From assembly GCF_027620315.1 (NCBI RefSeq), contig NZ_JAPNNL010000036.1:1-46905 (forward strand): DNA of 46,905 nucleotides, read 5' to 3'. A model generated the notes under the pieces. The model was given only the letters and a program-made list of their open reading frames with translations, was not told the DNA's origin and searched no databases. Below are positions 31,432-39,987 of this stretch, piece after piece. This DNA is from Nonomuraea corallina (GTDB lineage: Bacteria > Actinomycetota > Actinomycetes > Streptosporangiales > Streptosporangiaceae). Numbering within the stretch: position 1 is the first letter of the stretch; each line of letters opens with the position of its first letter. The position numbers and the translations under genes were made by a program.

Positions 31432-33957
31432 GTGAGGTTGAGGCCGTACGCGTGGATGCCGTGGCCGCTGCGGTGGTTCGCGCGGGTGTTGACCGTTCTC
31501 GTGGTTATCGCGCTGGTGCTCTCGGCGGTGCTGGTCTACACCGTACGGCAGTCGTTCCCGCAGTTGGAGGGCACGGTACGGCTCCCCGCCCTCACCGGGA
31601 ATGTGGAGATTTATCGTGATAAATACGGAATCCCGCATATCTACGCCGACACGGCCGAGGACCTCTTCCTGGCCCAGGGGTTCGTGCACGCCCAGGACCG
31701 CTTCTGGGAGATGGACTTCCGCCGCCACGTGACCGCCGGCAGGCTGTCGGAGCTGTTCGGCGCGGCCACCCTCGACAACGACAAGGCCATCAGGACCATG
31801 GGCTGGCGCCGGGTGGCCGAGCAGGAGCTGCCCGACCTGACCGACCGCACCAGGCGCTTCCTGGACTCCTACGCCCAAGGCGTGAACTCCTGGATCACCG
31901 CCAACCCCAACGCCTCCGACCGCAGTCTCGAGTACTCGATCCTCAAGGTGCAGAACGGCGCCTACGAGCCCGAGCCGTGGACCCCGCTCGACTCCGTCTC
32001 CTGGCTCAAGGCCATGGCCTGGGACCTGCGCAGCAACCTGGAGGACGAGATCGACCGCGGCCTGGCGCTCGCCGAGCTGCCGCCGGAGCGGGTCGCCCAG
32101 CTCTACCCCGGTTACCCCTTCGACCGGCACAGCCCGATCGTCACCCGGGGCACGATCGACCGGGAGCGCTTCGACCAGACCGCCGAGCCGCGCACCCGGC
32201 AGGACCCGCGGGCCGACAGGCAGGTGCTCGGGCAGGCGGCGCGGACGCTCGACGCGGTGCCGACCATGATGGGCGCGACCGACCGGGAGGGCATCGGCTC
32301 CAACTCGTGGGTGGTCGCCGGCGAGCACACGAAGAGCGGCAAGCCGCTCCTGGCCAACGACCCGCACCTGTCGGCGCAGCTCCCCTCGGTCTGGTACCAG
32401 GTCGGCCTGCACTGCCGCGAGCTGAGCGAGGCGTGCCCGTACGACGTGACGGGCTTCTCGTTCTCCGGCGTCCCCGGCGTGATCATCGGGCACACCGACA
32501 AGATCGCCTGGGGCTTCACCAACCTGGGCCCCGACGTGGCCGACCTGTTCCTGGAGAAGGTCGACGGCGACACCTACCTCTACCAGGGCGAGCAGGTTCC
32601 GCTGCAGACCCGCGAGGAGAGGATCGAGGTGGCGGGCGGCGCCCCGGTCACCATCACCGTGCGCGGCACCCGGCACGGTCCGCTCGTCAACGAGGTCATG
32701 GGCCAGGTGGAACCCGGCGACGAGGCCAACGCGGTGGCCCTGTCGTGGACCGCGCTCATGCCCGGCCGCACCGTCGACGCGATCTTCGAGCTGAACGCGG
32801 CGAGTGACTGGCACGAGTTCCGGGCGGCGGCCGCGCTCTTCGACGTGCCCGCGCAGAACCTGGTCTACGCCGACACCTCGGGCACCATCGGCTACCAGGC
32901 GCCCGGCCGCGTCCCGGTGCGCAAGAAGGGCGACGGCACCGTGCCGGTGCCCGGCTGGACCGGCGAGTACGACTGGAACACCGCGCCCATCCCGTACGAC
33001 CAGCTCCCGTCGGTGCGCAACCCCGCCGAGGGGTTCGTGGTCACGGCCAACAACGCCGTCATCGACCCCCAGCGCTACGCGCCGCTGCTGACCAAGGACT
33101 GGTCGTACGGCTACCGCTCGCAGCGCATCCTCGACCTGCTGCGCGAGGAGATCGCCAAGGGGAAGGTGGACGCCGCGACGATGGCCCGCGTCCAGCGGGA
33201 CGACCGCAACCTGTTCGCCGCGACGCTGGTGCCCGCCCTGACGGCCGTGGACGTGGCCGGCCCCGCCAAGGAGGCGCGGGCGCTGCTCGACGGCTGGGAC
33301 GGCGCCCAGGACACCGGGTCGGCCGCCGCCGCGTACTTCAACGCCGTCTGGCGGCACCTGCTGGAGCTGACCTTCCACGACGAGCTGCCGGAGGGCGCCC
33401 GGCCGAACGGCGGCGACCGCTGGTACGAGGTCGTCGCCGGGCTGCTGGGCGACCCCGAGGACCCGTACTGGGACGACACCCGCACCGAGCAGGTCACCGA
33501 GCGGCGGGACGACATCCTGCGCCAGGCCATGGCCTCGGCCTACCAGGAGCTGGCGGAGCTGCTGGGCCCGGACGTGAAGGCGTGGCGCTGGGGCGACCTG
33601 CACCGGCTCACGCTCACCCACGACTCGCTCGGCACCTCGGGGATCGCGCCGATCGAGGCGCTGTTCAACCGGGGCCCGCTGGCCGTGGCGGGCGGCAAGG
33701 ACGCGGTGGACGCGGCCGGCTGGAACGTGCAGGAGGGGTACGCGGTCACGACCGTGCCGTCCATGCGCATGGTCGTGGACCTCGGCGACCTGGACGAGTC
33801 CCGGTGGATCAACCTGACGGGCGCCTCCGGCCACGCCTTCCACGACAACTACTGGGACCAGGCCGAGCTGTGGGCCAGGGGCGAGCTGTTGCCGATGCGC
33901 TCGGACGCCGCCTCGGTGACCAAGGCGGCCGTGCACACGCTGCGGTTGCGCCCCTGA
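31432..33957 (+). CDS. Penicillin acylase-family N-terminal nucleophile hydrolase
   Basis: An 841-residue extracytoplasmic amidase of the Ntn-hydrolase superfamily. A transmembrane/signal helix at about 21-40 is followed by the alpha segment (YRDKYGIPHIYADTAEDLFL, AQGFVHAQDRFWEMDF). Then comes the GSNSWVV site (about 289-295), whose Ser290 would become the N-terminal nucleophile after autocatalytic cleavage, and LLANDPHLSAQLPSVWYQVG. The C-terminal LTGASGHAFHDNYWDQAELW is also typical. Relatives act on penicillins, acyl-homoserine lactones or N-acyl amino acids; the substrate here is unknown. GTG 31432 has a strong ribosome site (GGAGG, spacing 5); upstream starts at 31411 and 31420 lack one. 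Confidence 0.92.
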   Translation: MRLRPYAWMPWPLRWFARVLTVLVVIALVLSAVLVYTVRQSFPQLEGTVRLPALTGNVEIYRDKYGIPHIYADTAEDLFLAQGFVHAQDRFWEMDFRRHVTAGRLSELFGAATLDNDKAIRTMGWRRVAEQELPDLTDRTRRFLDSYAQGVNSWITANPNASDRSLEYSILKVQNGAYEPEPWTPLDSVSWLKAMAWDLRSNLEDEIDRGLALAELPPERVAQLYPGYPFDRHSPIVTRGTIDRERFDQTAEPRTRQDPRADRQVLGQAARTLDAVPTMMGATDREGIGSNSWVVAGEHTKSGKPLLANDPHLSAQLPSVWYQVGLHCRELSEACPYDVTGFSFSGVPGVIIGHTDKIAWGFTNLGPDVADLFLEKVDGDTYLYQGEQVPLQTREERIEVAGGAPVTITVRGTRHGPLVNEVMGQVEPGDEANAVALSWTALMPGRTVDAIFELNAASDWHEFRAAAALFDVPAQNLVYADTSGTIGYQAPGRVPVRKKGDGTVPVPGWTGEYDWNTAPIPYDQLPSVRNPAEGFVVTANNAVIDPQRYAPLLTKDWSYGYRSQRILDLLREEIAKGKVDAATMARVQRDDRNLFAATLVPALTAVDVAGPAKEARALLDGWDGAQDTGSAAAAYFNAVWRHLLELTFHDELPEGARPNGGDRWYEVVAGLLGDPEDPYWDDTRTEQVTERRDDILRQAMASAYQELAELLGPDVKAWRWGDLHRLTLTHDSLGTSGIAPIEALFNRGPLAVAGGKDAVDAAGWNVQEGYAVTTVPSMRMVVDLGDLDESRWINLTGASGHAFHDNYWDQAELWARGELLPMRSDAASVTKAAVHTLRLRP

Positions 33958-34893
33958 TCAGGAGGTGAACGAGCGCGACTCCCCCACGGCCAGGTCCCAC
34001 AGGCGCTCACGCGGCAGGCCGTGGGCCGCCCACTGCTCCCGGGTCCACTCCAGCGGGCGCAGCAGCGGCTCGCCGGACAGGACGAACGTGCCCCAGTGCA
34101 TGGTGGCCATCCGGCGCGCGCCCACGTCCAGGAAGGCCCGCACGGCCTGCGGCGGGTTCACGTGGGCCGGCTCCATCGCCCAGGGCGGCTGGTAGGCGCC
34201 GATCGGCATCAGCGCCAGGTCCAGGCCGGGGTGGCGGTCGCCGATCTGGGCGAGCCGCTCGCCGTAACCGGTGTCGCCGGCGAAGTACACCGACCCGTCG
34301 ATCACCCATCCGCCCCACAGCGTCTTGCAGAAGTCGAAGAGCCCACGCCTGCTCCAGTGGTGGGCGGGCACGAACTCGAAGCTCACCCCGCCGACGGTCG
34401 CCGATTCCCACCAGTCCAGCTCGATCACCTCGGTGAACCCCCGGCCGGTGAACCACCTGCCGAGCCCGGCCGGCACGAGCATCGGCGTCCCCCTCGGCAG
34501 CCTGCGCACGGTGGGCCAGTCCAGGTGGTCGTAGTGGTCGTGGCTGATGACCACGGCGTCGACAGGCGGCAGGTCCTCCCAGGCGATGCCGGGCGGGGTC
34601 AACCGGGCCCGCACGCCGGGGATGCGCCGCGACCACACCGGGTCGGTCAGGATGGCCAGGCCGCCCGTCCTGATCAGGTACGTGGCGTGCCCGACCCAGG
34701 TCACGGCCGTCTCCCCTGCCGCGACCGGGGGCAGCCCGCCGCGGGCCACCGGGATGCGGGCGGCCTCGTGCAGGTCGGGCGGGAACACACTGTGCCAGGC
34801 GATGCTGATCGCCTCCCGCAGCCCTGACGGGGCGTAGGTGAGGCGGTCCCGGTAACTACCTGGCCTCTTCGGAGCACGGATGATCTGCGTCAT
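33958..34893 (-). CDS. MBL-fold metallo-hydrolase (NAPE-PLD-like)
   Basis: A 311-residue metallo-beta-lactamase-fold protein. The metal-binding motif is SHDHYDHLD (about 116-124), with VGHATYLI upstream and FAGDTGY and MHWGTF downstream, giving the further His and Asp ligands. The N-terminal part and ending place it near the N-acyl-phosphatidylethanolamine phospholipase D-like and UlaG-like group. The physiological substrate is unknown. It is convergent with the acylase, and the two stop codons abut as TGATCA (33955-33960). Start ATG 34891-34893, with GGGGGT as ribosome site. Confidence 0.9.
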   Translation of the reverse strand: MTQIIRAPKRPGSYRDRLTYAPSGLREAISIAWHSVFPPDLHEAARIPVARGGLPPVAAGETAVTWVGHATYLIRTGGLAILTDPVWSRRIPGVRARLTPPGIAWEDLPPVDAVVISHDHYDHLDWPTVRRLPRGTPMLVPAGLGRWFTGRGFTEVIELDWWESATVGGVSFEFVPAHHWSRRGLFDFCKTLWGGWVIDGSVYFAGDTGYGERLAQIGDRHPGLDLALMPIGAYQPPWAMEPAHVNPPQAVRAFLDVGARRMATMHWGTFVLSGEPLLRPLEWTREQWAAHGLPRERLWDLAVGESRSFTS

Positions 34894-34923
34894 GCGGACC
34901 CCCTGCCCTGCGTGCTGGATCAG

Positions 34924-35355
34924 TCACCCACGGGGAGAGCCGTCCGCGCGTCCGCGCCAGCGCGGCGGGACGCGCCGGTACCCGCCCTCGTCCAGGCCGG
35001 CCAGCCGCTCGAAGGGGTTGTAGGACGCCTGGTCGCCGCAGACGACGACGGAGACGAGCATGGCGACCAGATACAGGGGCAGCAGGGGAAGGCCGGCGCA
35101 GCAGGCCCACTGGGTGGCGTGCCGGTTCTCGTGACCGATCAGCGTGTCGTCGAGGTGGTCGCGCCTGGTGATCACCACGTTGCCGACCGTGAACGCCCCG
35201 GCGATGGGGAAGCGGTAGCGGTAGCCGTGGGCGAGGACGAGCCCATAGGGCCCGGATCGCCTGGTCGCCCCGCCGACCATGGCGATGAGCAGGCCGAGAG
35301 GAGTGGTGAGATTAACGAAATTGACGATTCGCCGGAACCGATATCGCCTGTCCAT
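34924..35355 (-). CDS. Small membrane protein with HExxH motif
   Basis: A 143-residue protein with two hydrophobic segments (about 15-30 and 89-107). Between them is IGHENRHATQW, an HExxH zinc motif (His75, Glu76, His79). NPFERLAGL, with Glu117, downstream could give the third ligand. The layout HExxHxxQ...ER is reminiscent of the eCIS/DUF4157-type zincin core, but the protein is far shorter and membrane-bound. I do not recognise a named family. A small membrane metalloprotease is a possibility. ATG 35353-35355. It is divergent from the secreted repeat protein. The gene reads like many actinobacterial 'hypothetical' entries, and function is open. Confidence 0.75.
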   Translation of the reverse strand: MDRRYRFRRIVNFVNLTTPLGLLIAMVGGATRRSGPYGLVLAHGYRYRFPIAGAFTVGNVVITRRDHLDDTLIGHENRHATQWACCAGLPLLPLYLVAMLVSVVVCGDQASYNPFERLAGLDEGGYRRVPPRWRGRADGSPRG

Positions 35356-35366
35356 GCGTCTGAGTC

Positions 35367-35396
35367 TTGACCAATCTTGTCAAATCGGAATAATGA
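35367..35396 (+). promoter_or_regulatory. Promoter of the secreted Pro/Thr-repeat gene
   Basis: TTGACC (35367-35372) is followed after 17 bases by ATAATG (35390-35395), or after 18 by TAATGA, in an A/T-rich stretch that stands out from the GC-rich surroundings. TTGAC (35367-35371) and GTCAA (35379-35383) also form an inverted repeat with a 7-base spacer, a possible operator on the -35 element. Confidence 0.6.
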
Positions 35397-35430
35397 TTTG
35401 CGTCCTGAAATCTCCTAGAAGAGCAGGATT

Positions 35431-36348
35431 ATGAGATCCACCATCCTGGGCGCGCTGCTCGGAGCCGCAGCACTGGCCGGAGCAGGCGGAATCGCGATCA
35501 CCCAGACATCAGCCACCGACCCCTTATCCTTCACCGGTTCTCCAGCCGCCGCGGCGGCGTTACCCGCCACCACACCCCCCGGCAACGGGGCGTACGTGGC
35601 GAAGACCGAGATCGTCGACAGAGACGGCATGTCCTATCTGGACGTCTCCGTGACGTACGGAACCGCGGCCAAGTTCAGGGTCAAGCAGCGGGTCTGCAAG
35701 CGCAAGTCCTGCCGCACGCTCACCGTCGGGCTGACGGTGGCGGCCGGATCCGGCCAGGTCAGCAAGCGGATCGGACGCGGCGACTTCTGGCTGCGGGGCA
35801 AGCCGAGGATCAGGATGTGGCCGCTGCCCGGCCCCACGGTCACCGTCACCGCGCCGCCGGTCACCGTCACCGAGACCGTCACCGCGACGGTCACCGAGAC
35901 GGCCACGTTCACCTGCCAGCCGGCGCCTCCCTCGGAACCGCCCACGTCAACGCCACCGGAGGACCCCACGGTGGACCCGACGGTGGACCCGACCGCGGAC
36001 CCGACCGTGACCCCCACGGTCGATCCCACGGTCACGCCCAGTCTGCCTCCTTCGGTGCCTCCTTCGGTGCCTCCTTCGGTGCCGCCGACCATCACGGACC
36101 CGCCGACGGACGTGCCGACCGACCTGCCCACGAGTTCGCCGACGGACCTGCCGACCGACCCGCCGCCGGACCTGCCGACGGTCGAGCCGACCGAGATCCC
36201 GACGTGCCCGGGGCCGACCGACACCCCCACCGACACCCCCACCGACGGACCGACGGACGTGCCGACGGACGCGCCCACCGACCCGCCGACCGACCCGCCC
36301 ACGGACACTCCGCCCCCGTCGGAGACCGTGACGCCGCCGGTGCGGTGA
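35431..36348 (+). CDS. Secreted protein with Pro/Thr-rich repeat tail
   Basis: A 305-residue protein with a signal-peptide-like N-terminus (about 1-30, ILGALLGAAALAGAGGIAIT). A small beta-rich domain follows (about 52-130), including two cysteines close together (RVCKRKSCRTLTV). The remaining roughly 175 residues are a Pro/Thr/Asp/Val-rich tail: TVTVTAPPVTVTETVTATVT, then DPTVDPTVDPTADPTVTP and DxPTD-type runs. The tail has two more Cys (FTCQP and PTCPG), so disulfides are possible. Such a tail suits a cell-wall-spanning stalk or a heavily glycosylated region. Three perfect 12-bp repeats (36045-36080) encode PPSVPPSVPPSV. No sortase motif at the C-terminus. Family not recognised. Followed by a strong terminator. 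Confidence 0.82.
   Translation: MRSTILGALLGAAALAGAGGIAITQTSATDPLSFTGSPAAAAALPATTPPGNGAYVAKTEIVDRDGMSYLDVSVTYGTAAKFRVKQRVCKRKSCRTLTVGLTVAAGSGQVSKRIGRGDFWLRGKPRIRMWPLPGPTVTVTAPPVTVTETVTATVTETATFTCQPAPPSEPPTSTPPEDPTVDPTVDPTADPTVTPTVDPTVTPSLPPSVPPSVPPSVPPTITDPPTDVPTDLPTSSPTDLPTDPPPDLPTVEPTEIPTCPGPTDTPTDTPTDGPTDVPTDAPTDPPTDPPTDTPPPSETVTPPVR
36045..36080 (+). repeat. Three perfect 12-bp tandem repeats in the secreted gene
   Basis: GCCTCCTTCGGT is repeated exactly three times (36045-36056, 36057-36068, 36069-36080) and encodes a P-P-S-V repeat in the Pro-rich stalk. Its exactness contrasts with the degenerate DPTxDPTx repeats around it. Confidence 0.85.
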
Positions 36349-36354
36349 CCGCGC

Positions 36355-36397
36355 TCTCCCGGTCCGGCGGCCTCCCTTCCTCCGCCGGACCGGGAGA
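36355..36397 (+). terminator. Strong terminator after the secreted gene
   Basis: TCTCCCGGTCCGGCGG (36355-36370) and CCGCCGGACCGGGAGA (36382-36397) form a perfect 16-bp stem with an 11-base loop, 7 bases past the stop codon. An A/T-rich stretch (AGTTATATTTAT) follows, so it may act as an intrinsic terminator. Confidence 0.85.
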
Positions 36398-36497
36398 AAC
36401 GCAGAGTTATATTTATCCGCTCTTATATTGCCTGCCCTGACAAGTCAGCAATTGACCTGTCGTGCTATCGCGCAGCGCATTCACGCCCCCGGCACGC

Positions 36498-36920
36498 CTA
36501 TTTCGCCGGGCCGAGCCCGCGACTCTCCGGATATCCGCGCAGCAGCCACGAACCCCCGGTCGAGGGCGACATCAGGAATGCCGCGACGACCGCCGCCATC
36601 CCGCCGTACAGATACACGTGCCCGGCCAGGTTGCCGGAGATGACCAGGTCGCCCGCGCCCAGCTGGACCGAGAACGCCATCGACACCAGCAGCCATCCGG
36701 CCGACGTGACGGCCGCCGGCGCACGGCCGCGCATCAGCTTGCCCGCCCCCAGCGAGACGCCGAAGACCAGGAGCACCCAGAGCACCGCCGAGACGACCGG
36801 GAACCCCGGCCACGCGCCGTGCGTGAACCCGCCCACCACGCCCATGACGACGCCCAGGACGAAGAGCATGCCGTAGGCGGCTCCTCCCAGCGCCGACTCG
36901 GCCTGGCTGCGTTGCTCCAT
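36498..36920 (-). CDS. DUF6113 membrane protein
   Basis: A 140-residue protein with four hydrophobic segments (about 9-31, 40-60, 70-92 and 103-120). The phrase YGMLFVLGVVMGVVGGFTHG and the following pattern match the small membrane proteins (DUF6113) that commonly lie next to mshB in actinobacteria. No catalytic motif is visible. ATG 36918-36920, 11 bases after the mshB stop (36932-36934), so it is probably co-transcribed. A function tied to mycothiol is possible but unproven. Confidence 0.75.
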   Translation of the reverse strand: MEQRSQAESALGGAAYGMLFVLGVVMGVVGGFTHGAWPGFPVVSAVLWVLLVFGVSLGAGKLMRGRAPAAVTSAGWLLVSMAFSVQLGAGDLVISGNLAGHVYLYGGMAAVVAAFLMSPSTGGSWLLRGYPESRGLGPAK

Positions 36921-36931
36921 GTCGATCGAGG

Positions 36932-37837
36932 TTAGTGGATCCCGGCGAACAGATCGTTCTCGCGTACGTGCGGCTCGCCGAGACCGCCGGTCTCCGGCGG
37001 CGGGCCGGGCACGGCGGGACCGCGCTCCCCGATGGCCAGCGCGAAGTGCTCGACCCCCCGTACCTCCTGACCGATGTCGTTGGAGAGCGCGAACCACGGC
37101 TCGGCGACCGTGATCTGGGTCCGGTGCGCGCGCATCGCCGCGACCTTGTGGCCGAGCCAGGGCCGGGCGTCGATCTCCGTGGTGACGGCCTCGTCGGGGT
37201 CGCCGAACGGCAGGTCGTCCACGCTCGCGACCGTGAACGGGGTCCCCGCCTCCCGCAGCGCCTCGTTGGACCGGAGCAGCACCGACCTGGGCGTGGCCGT
37301 GTGGTAGAACTTCGCGATCCGCCACGGCTCGCCCTCGCCGAAGCCCGGGTCCGCCGCCAGCTCGAACGCCCGCCGGGAGACGCGGTGGGCCTGGATGTGG
37401 TCCGGGTGACCGTAGTGTCCGTTCTCGTCGTACGTGACGAGGACCTGGGGCCGCACCTCGCGGATGACCGTGACCAGCTCGGCCGCGGCCTCGTCCACGT
37501 CGGCCTGCCAGAACGCGCCGGGCCGGTCGTTGGTGGCGGCCCCCATCATCCCGGAGTCGCGCCAGCGCCCAGGACCGCCCAGGAAGCGGTGGTCCTCGAC
37601 GCCGAGCGCCTCGCAGGCGGCGGCCAGCTCGCCGATCCGGTAGTCGCCGAGCGCGTCGTCCTCCACGGACGCCAGGTGCGAGAGCTCGACGGGGATGATC
37701 TCCCCCTCCTCGCCCAGCGTGCAGGTGACGAGCGTCACGTGGGCGCCCTCGGCGGCGTAGCGGGCCATCGTGGCGCCGGTCCCGATCGACTCGTCGTCGG
37801 GGTGGGCGTGCACCAGCAGCAGCCGTCGGTCAGTCAT
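36932..37837 (-). CDS. mshB: Mycothiol biosynthesis deacetylase MshB
   Basis: A 301-residue zinc deacetylase of the LmbE/PIG-L family. MshB removes the acetyl group from N-acetyl-glucosaminyl-inositol, the second step of mycothiol synthesis. The metal site is visible as AHPDDE (His12, Asp15) near the N-terminus and HPDH (144-147). The remainder ([43 protein letters not shown]) is the MshB-specific pattern and separates it from the related mycothiol-conjugate amidase. ATG 37835-37837. It is divergent from the S9 peptidase with 34 bases between starts. Mycothiol is restricted to actinobacteria. Confidence 0.95.
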   Translation of the reverse strand: MTDRRLLLVHAHPDDESIGTGATMARYAAEGAHVTLVTCTLGEEGEIIPVELSHLASVEDDALGDYRIGELAAACEALGVEDHRFLGGPGRWRDSGMMGAATNDRPGAFWQADVDEAAAELVTVIREVRPQVLVTYDENGHYGHPDHIQAHRVSRRAFELAADPGFGEGEPWRIAKFYHTATPRSVLLRSNEALREAGTPFTVASVDDLPFGDPDEAVTTEIDARPWLGHKVAAMRAHRTQITVAEPWFALSNDIGQEVRGVEHFALAIGERGPAVPGPPPETGGLGEPHVRENDLFAGIH

Positions 37838-37871
37838 GGTCCCGAGCGTAACAACTGGCAGGATTGGCCCC

Positions 37872-39938
37872 ATGAGTGAGAGCTTCCCGCGCCTGTCCGC
37901 CAGGACCCGCCGCTTCACCCTGGGAGTGCCCAGAGGCTTCACCCTCTCCCCCGACGGCTCTCGCGTGCTGTTCCTGCGCACCGGGTCGGGGACCGACCCG
38001 GTGACGTGCCTGTGGGAGCTCGACACCGAGACCCAGGTCGAGAGGCTGGTCGTCGACCCGCGTTCGCTCGACTCCGGCGAGGAGGACCTGCCGCCGGAGG
38101 AGCGCGCCCGCCGCGAGCGCAGCCGCGAGCAGGCGGGCGGCGTCGTGTCCTACTCGACCGACGCCGACGCCACCACGGCGGCGTTCGCCCTGTCCGGCGG
38201 CCTCTACGTGACCGACCTGGCCGCGGCGCGCACCCGCCGGCTGGAGACCGCGGGAGCGGTGATCGACCCGCGGCTCTCCCCCGACGGCCGCCGCGTCGCC
38301 TACGTCACCGGCGGCGCCCTCCACGTCCACGACCTGACCACCGGCGAGGACCGCGCGCTGGCCACGCCCGAGTCGGAGACGGTCACCTACGGGCTGGCGG
38401 AGTTCATCGCCGCCGAGGAGATGGGCCGCATGCGCGGCTTCTGGTGGTCGCCGGCGGGCGACGCCCTCCTGGTGGAGCGGGCCGACGAGGCCCCGGTCCA
38501 GACCTGGTACATCGCCGACCCGGCCAACCCGGGCCGCCCCCCGACCCCGCAGCGCTACCCCGCCGCCGGCACGCCCAACGCCGTGACCGAGCTGTTCGTG
38601 CTGGGGCTCGACGGGTCCAGGGTCACGGTGCCGTACGAGCACGAGTACCTCGCGACCGCGGCGTGGGACTCCCACGCGCTGTCGATCGTGACGCTCTCCC
38701 GCGACCAGAAGACGATGCGGCTGCTGTCGGTCGACCCGGAGACGGGGAAGTCCACGCCGGTGCGCGAGGACCGCGACCCGGCCTGGGTCGACGTCGTCTC
38801 CGGCGTGCCCGCCCACCTCGACGACGGCTCGCTGGTCTGGGTGGCGGTCGCCGACGGCGGCCACCGCCTGTTCGTCGGCGACCGCCCGGTCACCCCGCCG
38901 ACCCTTCAGGTGCGCGCGGTGCTCGACGTCGACCACGACAGCGTGCTGTTCAGCGCCAGCGGCGACCCGACCGAGATCCAGCTGTGGACCTGGGACGGCC
39001 ACTCGCTGCTGCCGGTCTCCACCGGGTCGGGCGTCTTCACCGGCCGGATGGCGGGCGGCGTCGGCGTGCTCACCGAGCAGAACCTCGACACCGAGGGCGT
39101 CACCACCACCGTCGTGCGCCGCGACGGCGTCGCCGTCCCGATCCCCTCCTACGCCGAGCGTCCCGGCCTCGACCTGCGCGTCTCGCTCGGGCGTTCCGGC
39201 CGTCGCGAGCTGGCGACCGCCGTGGTGCTGCCCTCCTGGCACGAGCCGGGCTCGCGGCGGCTGCCGGTCCTCATGGACCCGTACGGCGGACCGCACGCCC
39301 AGCGGGTGCTCAACAGACGCGGCGGCTTCCTGGAGAGCCAGTGGTTCGCCGAGCAGGGTTTCGCCGTGGTCGTGGCGGACGGCCGGGGCACTCCGGGGCG
39401 CGGGCCCGCGTTCGAGCGGGCGGTGCTTAACGACCTGGCCACGCCCGCGCTGGAGGACCAGATCGACGCCCTGCGGGGGGTCGCCGAGCAGTACCCCGAC
39501 GACCTCGACCTGGACAAGGTGGCGATCCGCGGGTGGTCGTTCGGCGGGTTCCTGGCGGCGCTGGCGGTCCTGCGCAGGCCCGACGTGTTCCACGCGGCCG
39601 TGGCGGGCGCGCCGGTGACCGACTGGCGGCTGTACGACACCTGTTACACCGAGCGCTACCTCGGGCATCCCGGCGAGCAGCCGGAGGTGTACGACAAGTC
39701 CTCGCTGTTCGGCGACGCCGCCGAGCTGGAGCGGCCGCTGCTGCTCATCCACGGGCTGGCGGACGACAACGTGGTGGCGGCCCACACGCTCCGCCTGTCG
39801 TCGGCGCTGCTCGCGGCCGGGCGGGCGCACACCGTGCTGCCGCTGTCGGGCGTCACGCACATGACGCCGCAGGAGGTCGTGGCGGAGAACCTGATGCTGC
39901 TCCAGGTCGACTTCCTCAAGAGGTCCCTGCACCTCTGA
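37872..39938 (+). CDS. S9-family peptidase (dipeptidyl peptidase IV / prolyl oligopeptidase type)
   Basis: A 688-residue serine peptidase. The first about 410 residues form a beta-propeller (repeating [11 protein letters not shown] and DGRSVL-like strands). The C-terminal alpha/beta-hydrolase domain has the catalytic triad Ser556 (GWSFGG), Asp631 (HGLADDNV) and His663 (GVTHM). There is no signal peptide, so it is probably cytoplasmic. It cleaves short peptides, often after proline. ATG 37872. The terminator at 39949-39983 follows. Divergent from mshB. Confidence 0.93.
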   Translation: MSESFPRLSARTRRFTLGVPRGFTLSPDGSRVLFLRTGSGTDPVTCLWELDTETQVERLVVDPRSLDSGEEDLPPEERARRERSREQAGGVVSYSTDADATTAAFALSGGLYVTDLAAARTRRLETAGAVIDPRLSPDGRRVAYVTGGALHVHDLTTGEDRALATPESETVTYGLAEFIAAEEMGRMRGFWWSPAGDALLVERADEAPVQTWYIADPANPGRPPTPQRYPAAGTPNAVTELFVLGLDGSRVTVPYEHEYLATAAWDSHALSIVTLSRDQKTMRLLSVDPETGKSTPVREDRDPAWVDVVSGVPAHLDDGSLVWVAVADGGHRLFVGDRPVTPPTLQVRAVLDVDHDSVLFSASGDPTEIQLWTWDGHSLLPVSTGSGVFTGRMAGGVGVLTEQNLDTEGVTTTVVRRDGVAVPIPSYAERPGLDLRVSLGRSGRRELATAVVLPSWHEPGSRRLPVLMDPYGGPHAQRVLNRRGGFLESQWFAEQGFAVVVADGRGTPGRGPAFERAVLNDLATPALEDQIDALRGVAEQYPDDLDLDKVAIRGWSFGGFLAALAVLRRPDVFHAAVAGAPVTDWRLYDTCYTERYLGHPGEQPEVYDKSSLFGDAAELERPLLLIHGLADDNVVAAHTLRLSSALLAAGRAHTVLPLSGVTHMTPQEVVAENLMLLQVDFLKRSLHL

Positions 39939-39948
39939 GCGGCGCGAC

Positions 39949-39983
39949 GGACCACGGTCTCCCGCGGAGGCAGACCGTGGTCC
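39949..39983. terminator. Bidirectional terminator between the S9 peptidase and the ABC exporter
   Basis: GGACCACGGTCT (39949-39960) and AGACCGTGGTCC (39972-39983) form a perfect 12-bp stem with an 11-base loop in the convergent gap. It can stop transcripts from either side. Confidence 0.85.
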
Positions 39984-39987
39984 GGGG

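Noticed and set aside
30331..33936. A 1201-codon open frame on the minus strand opposite the CysRS-like and acylase genes
   Set aside because: It is an antisense shadow: the plus-strand proteins have family motifs, while this frame gives low-complexity Arg/Gly/Ala/Val-rich sequence without any recognisable domain.
36045..36080. Possible small CRISPR or regulatory repeat
   Set aside because: In-frame coding repeat of a Pro-rich tail.
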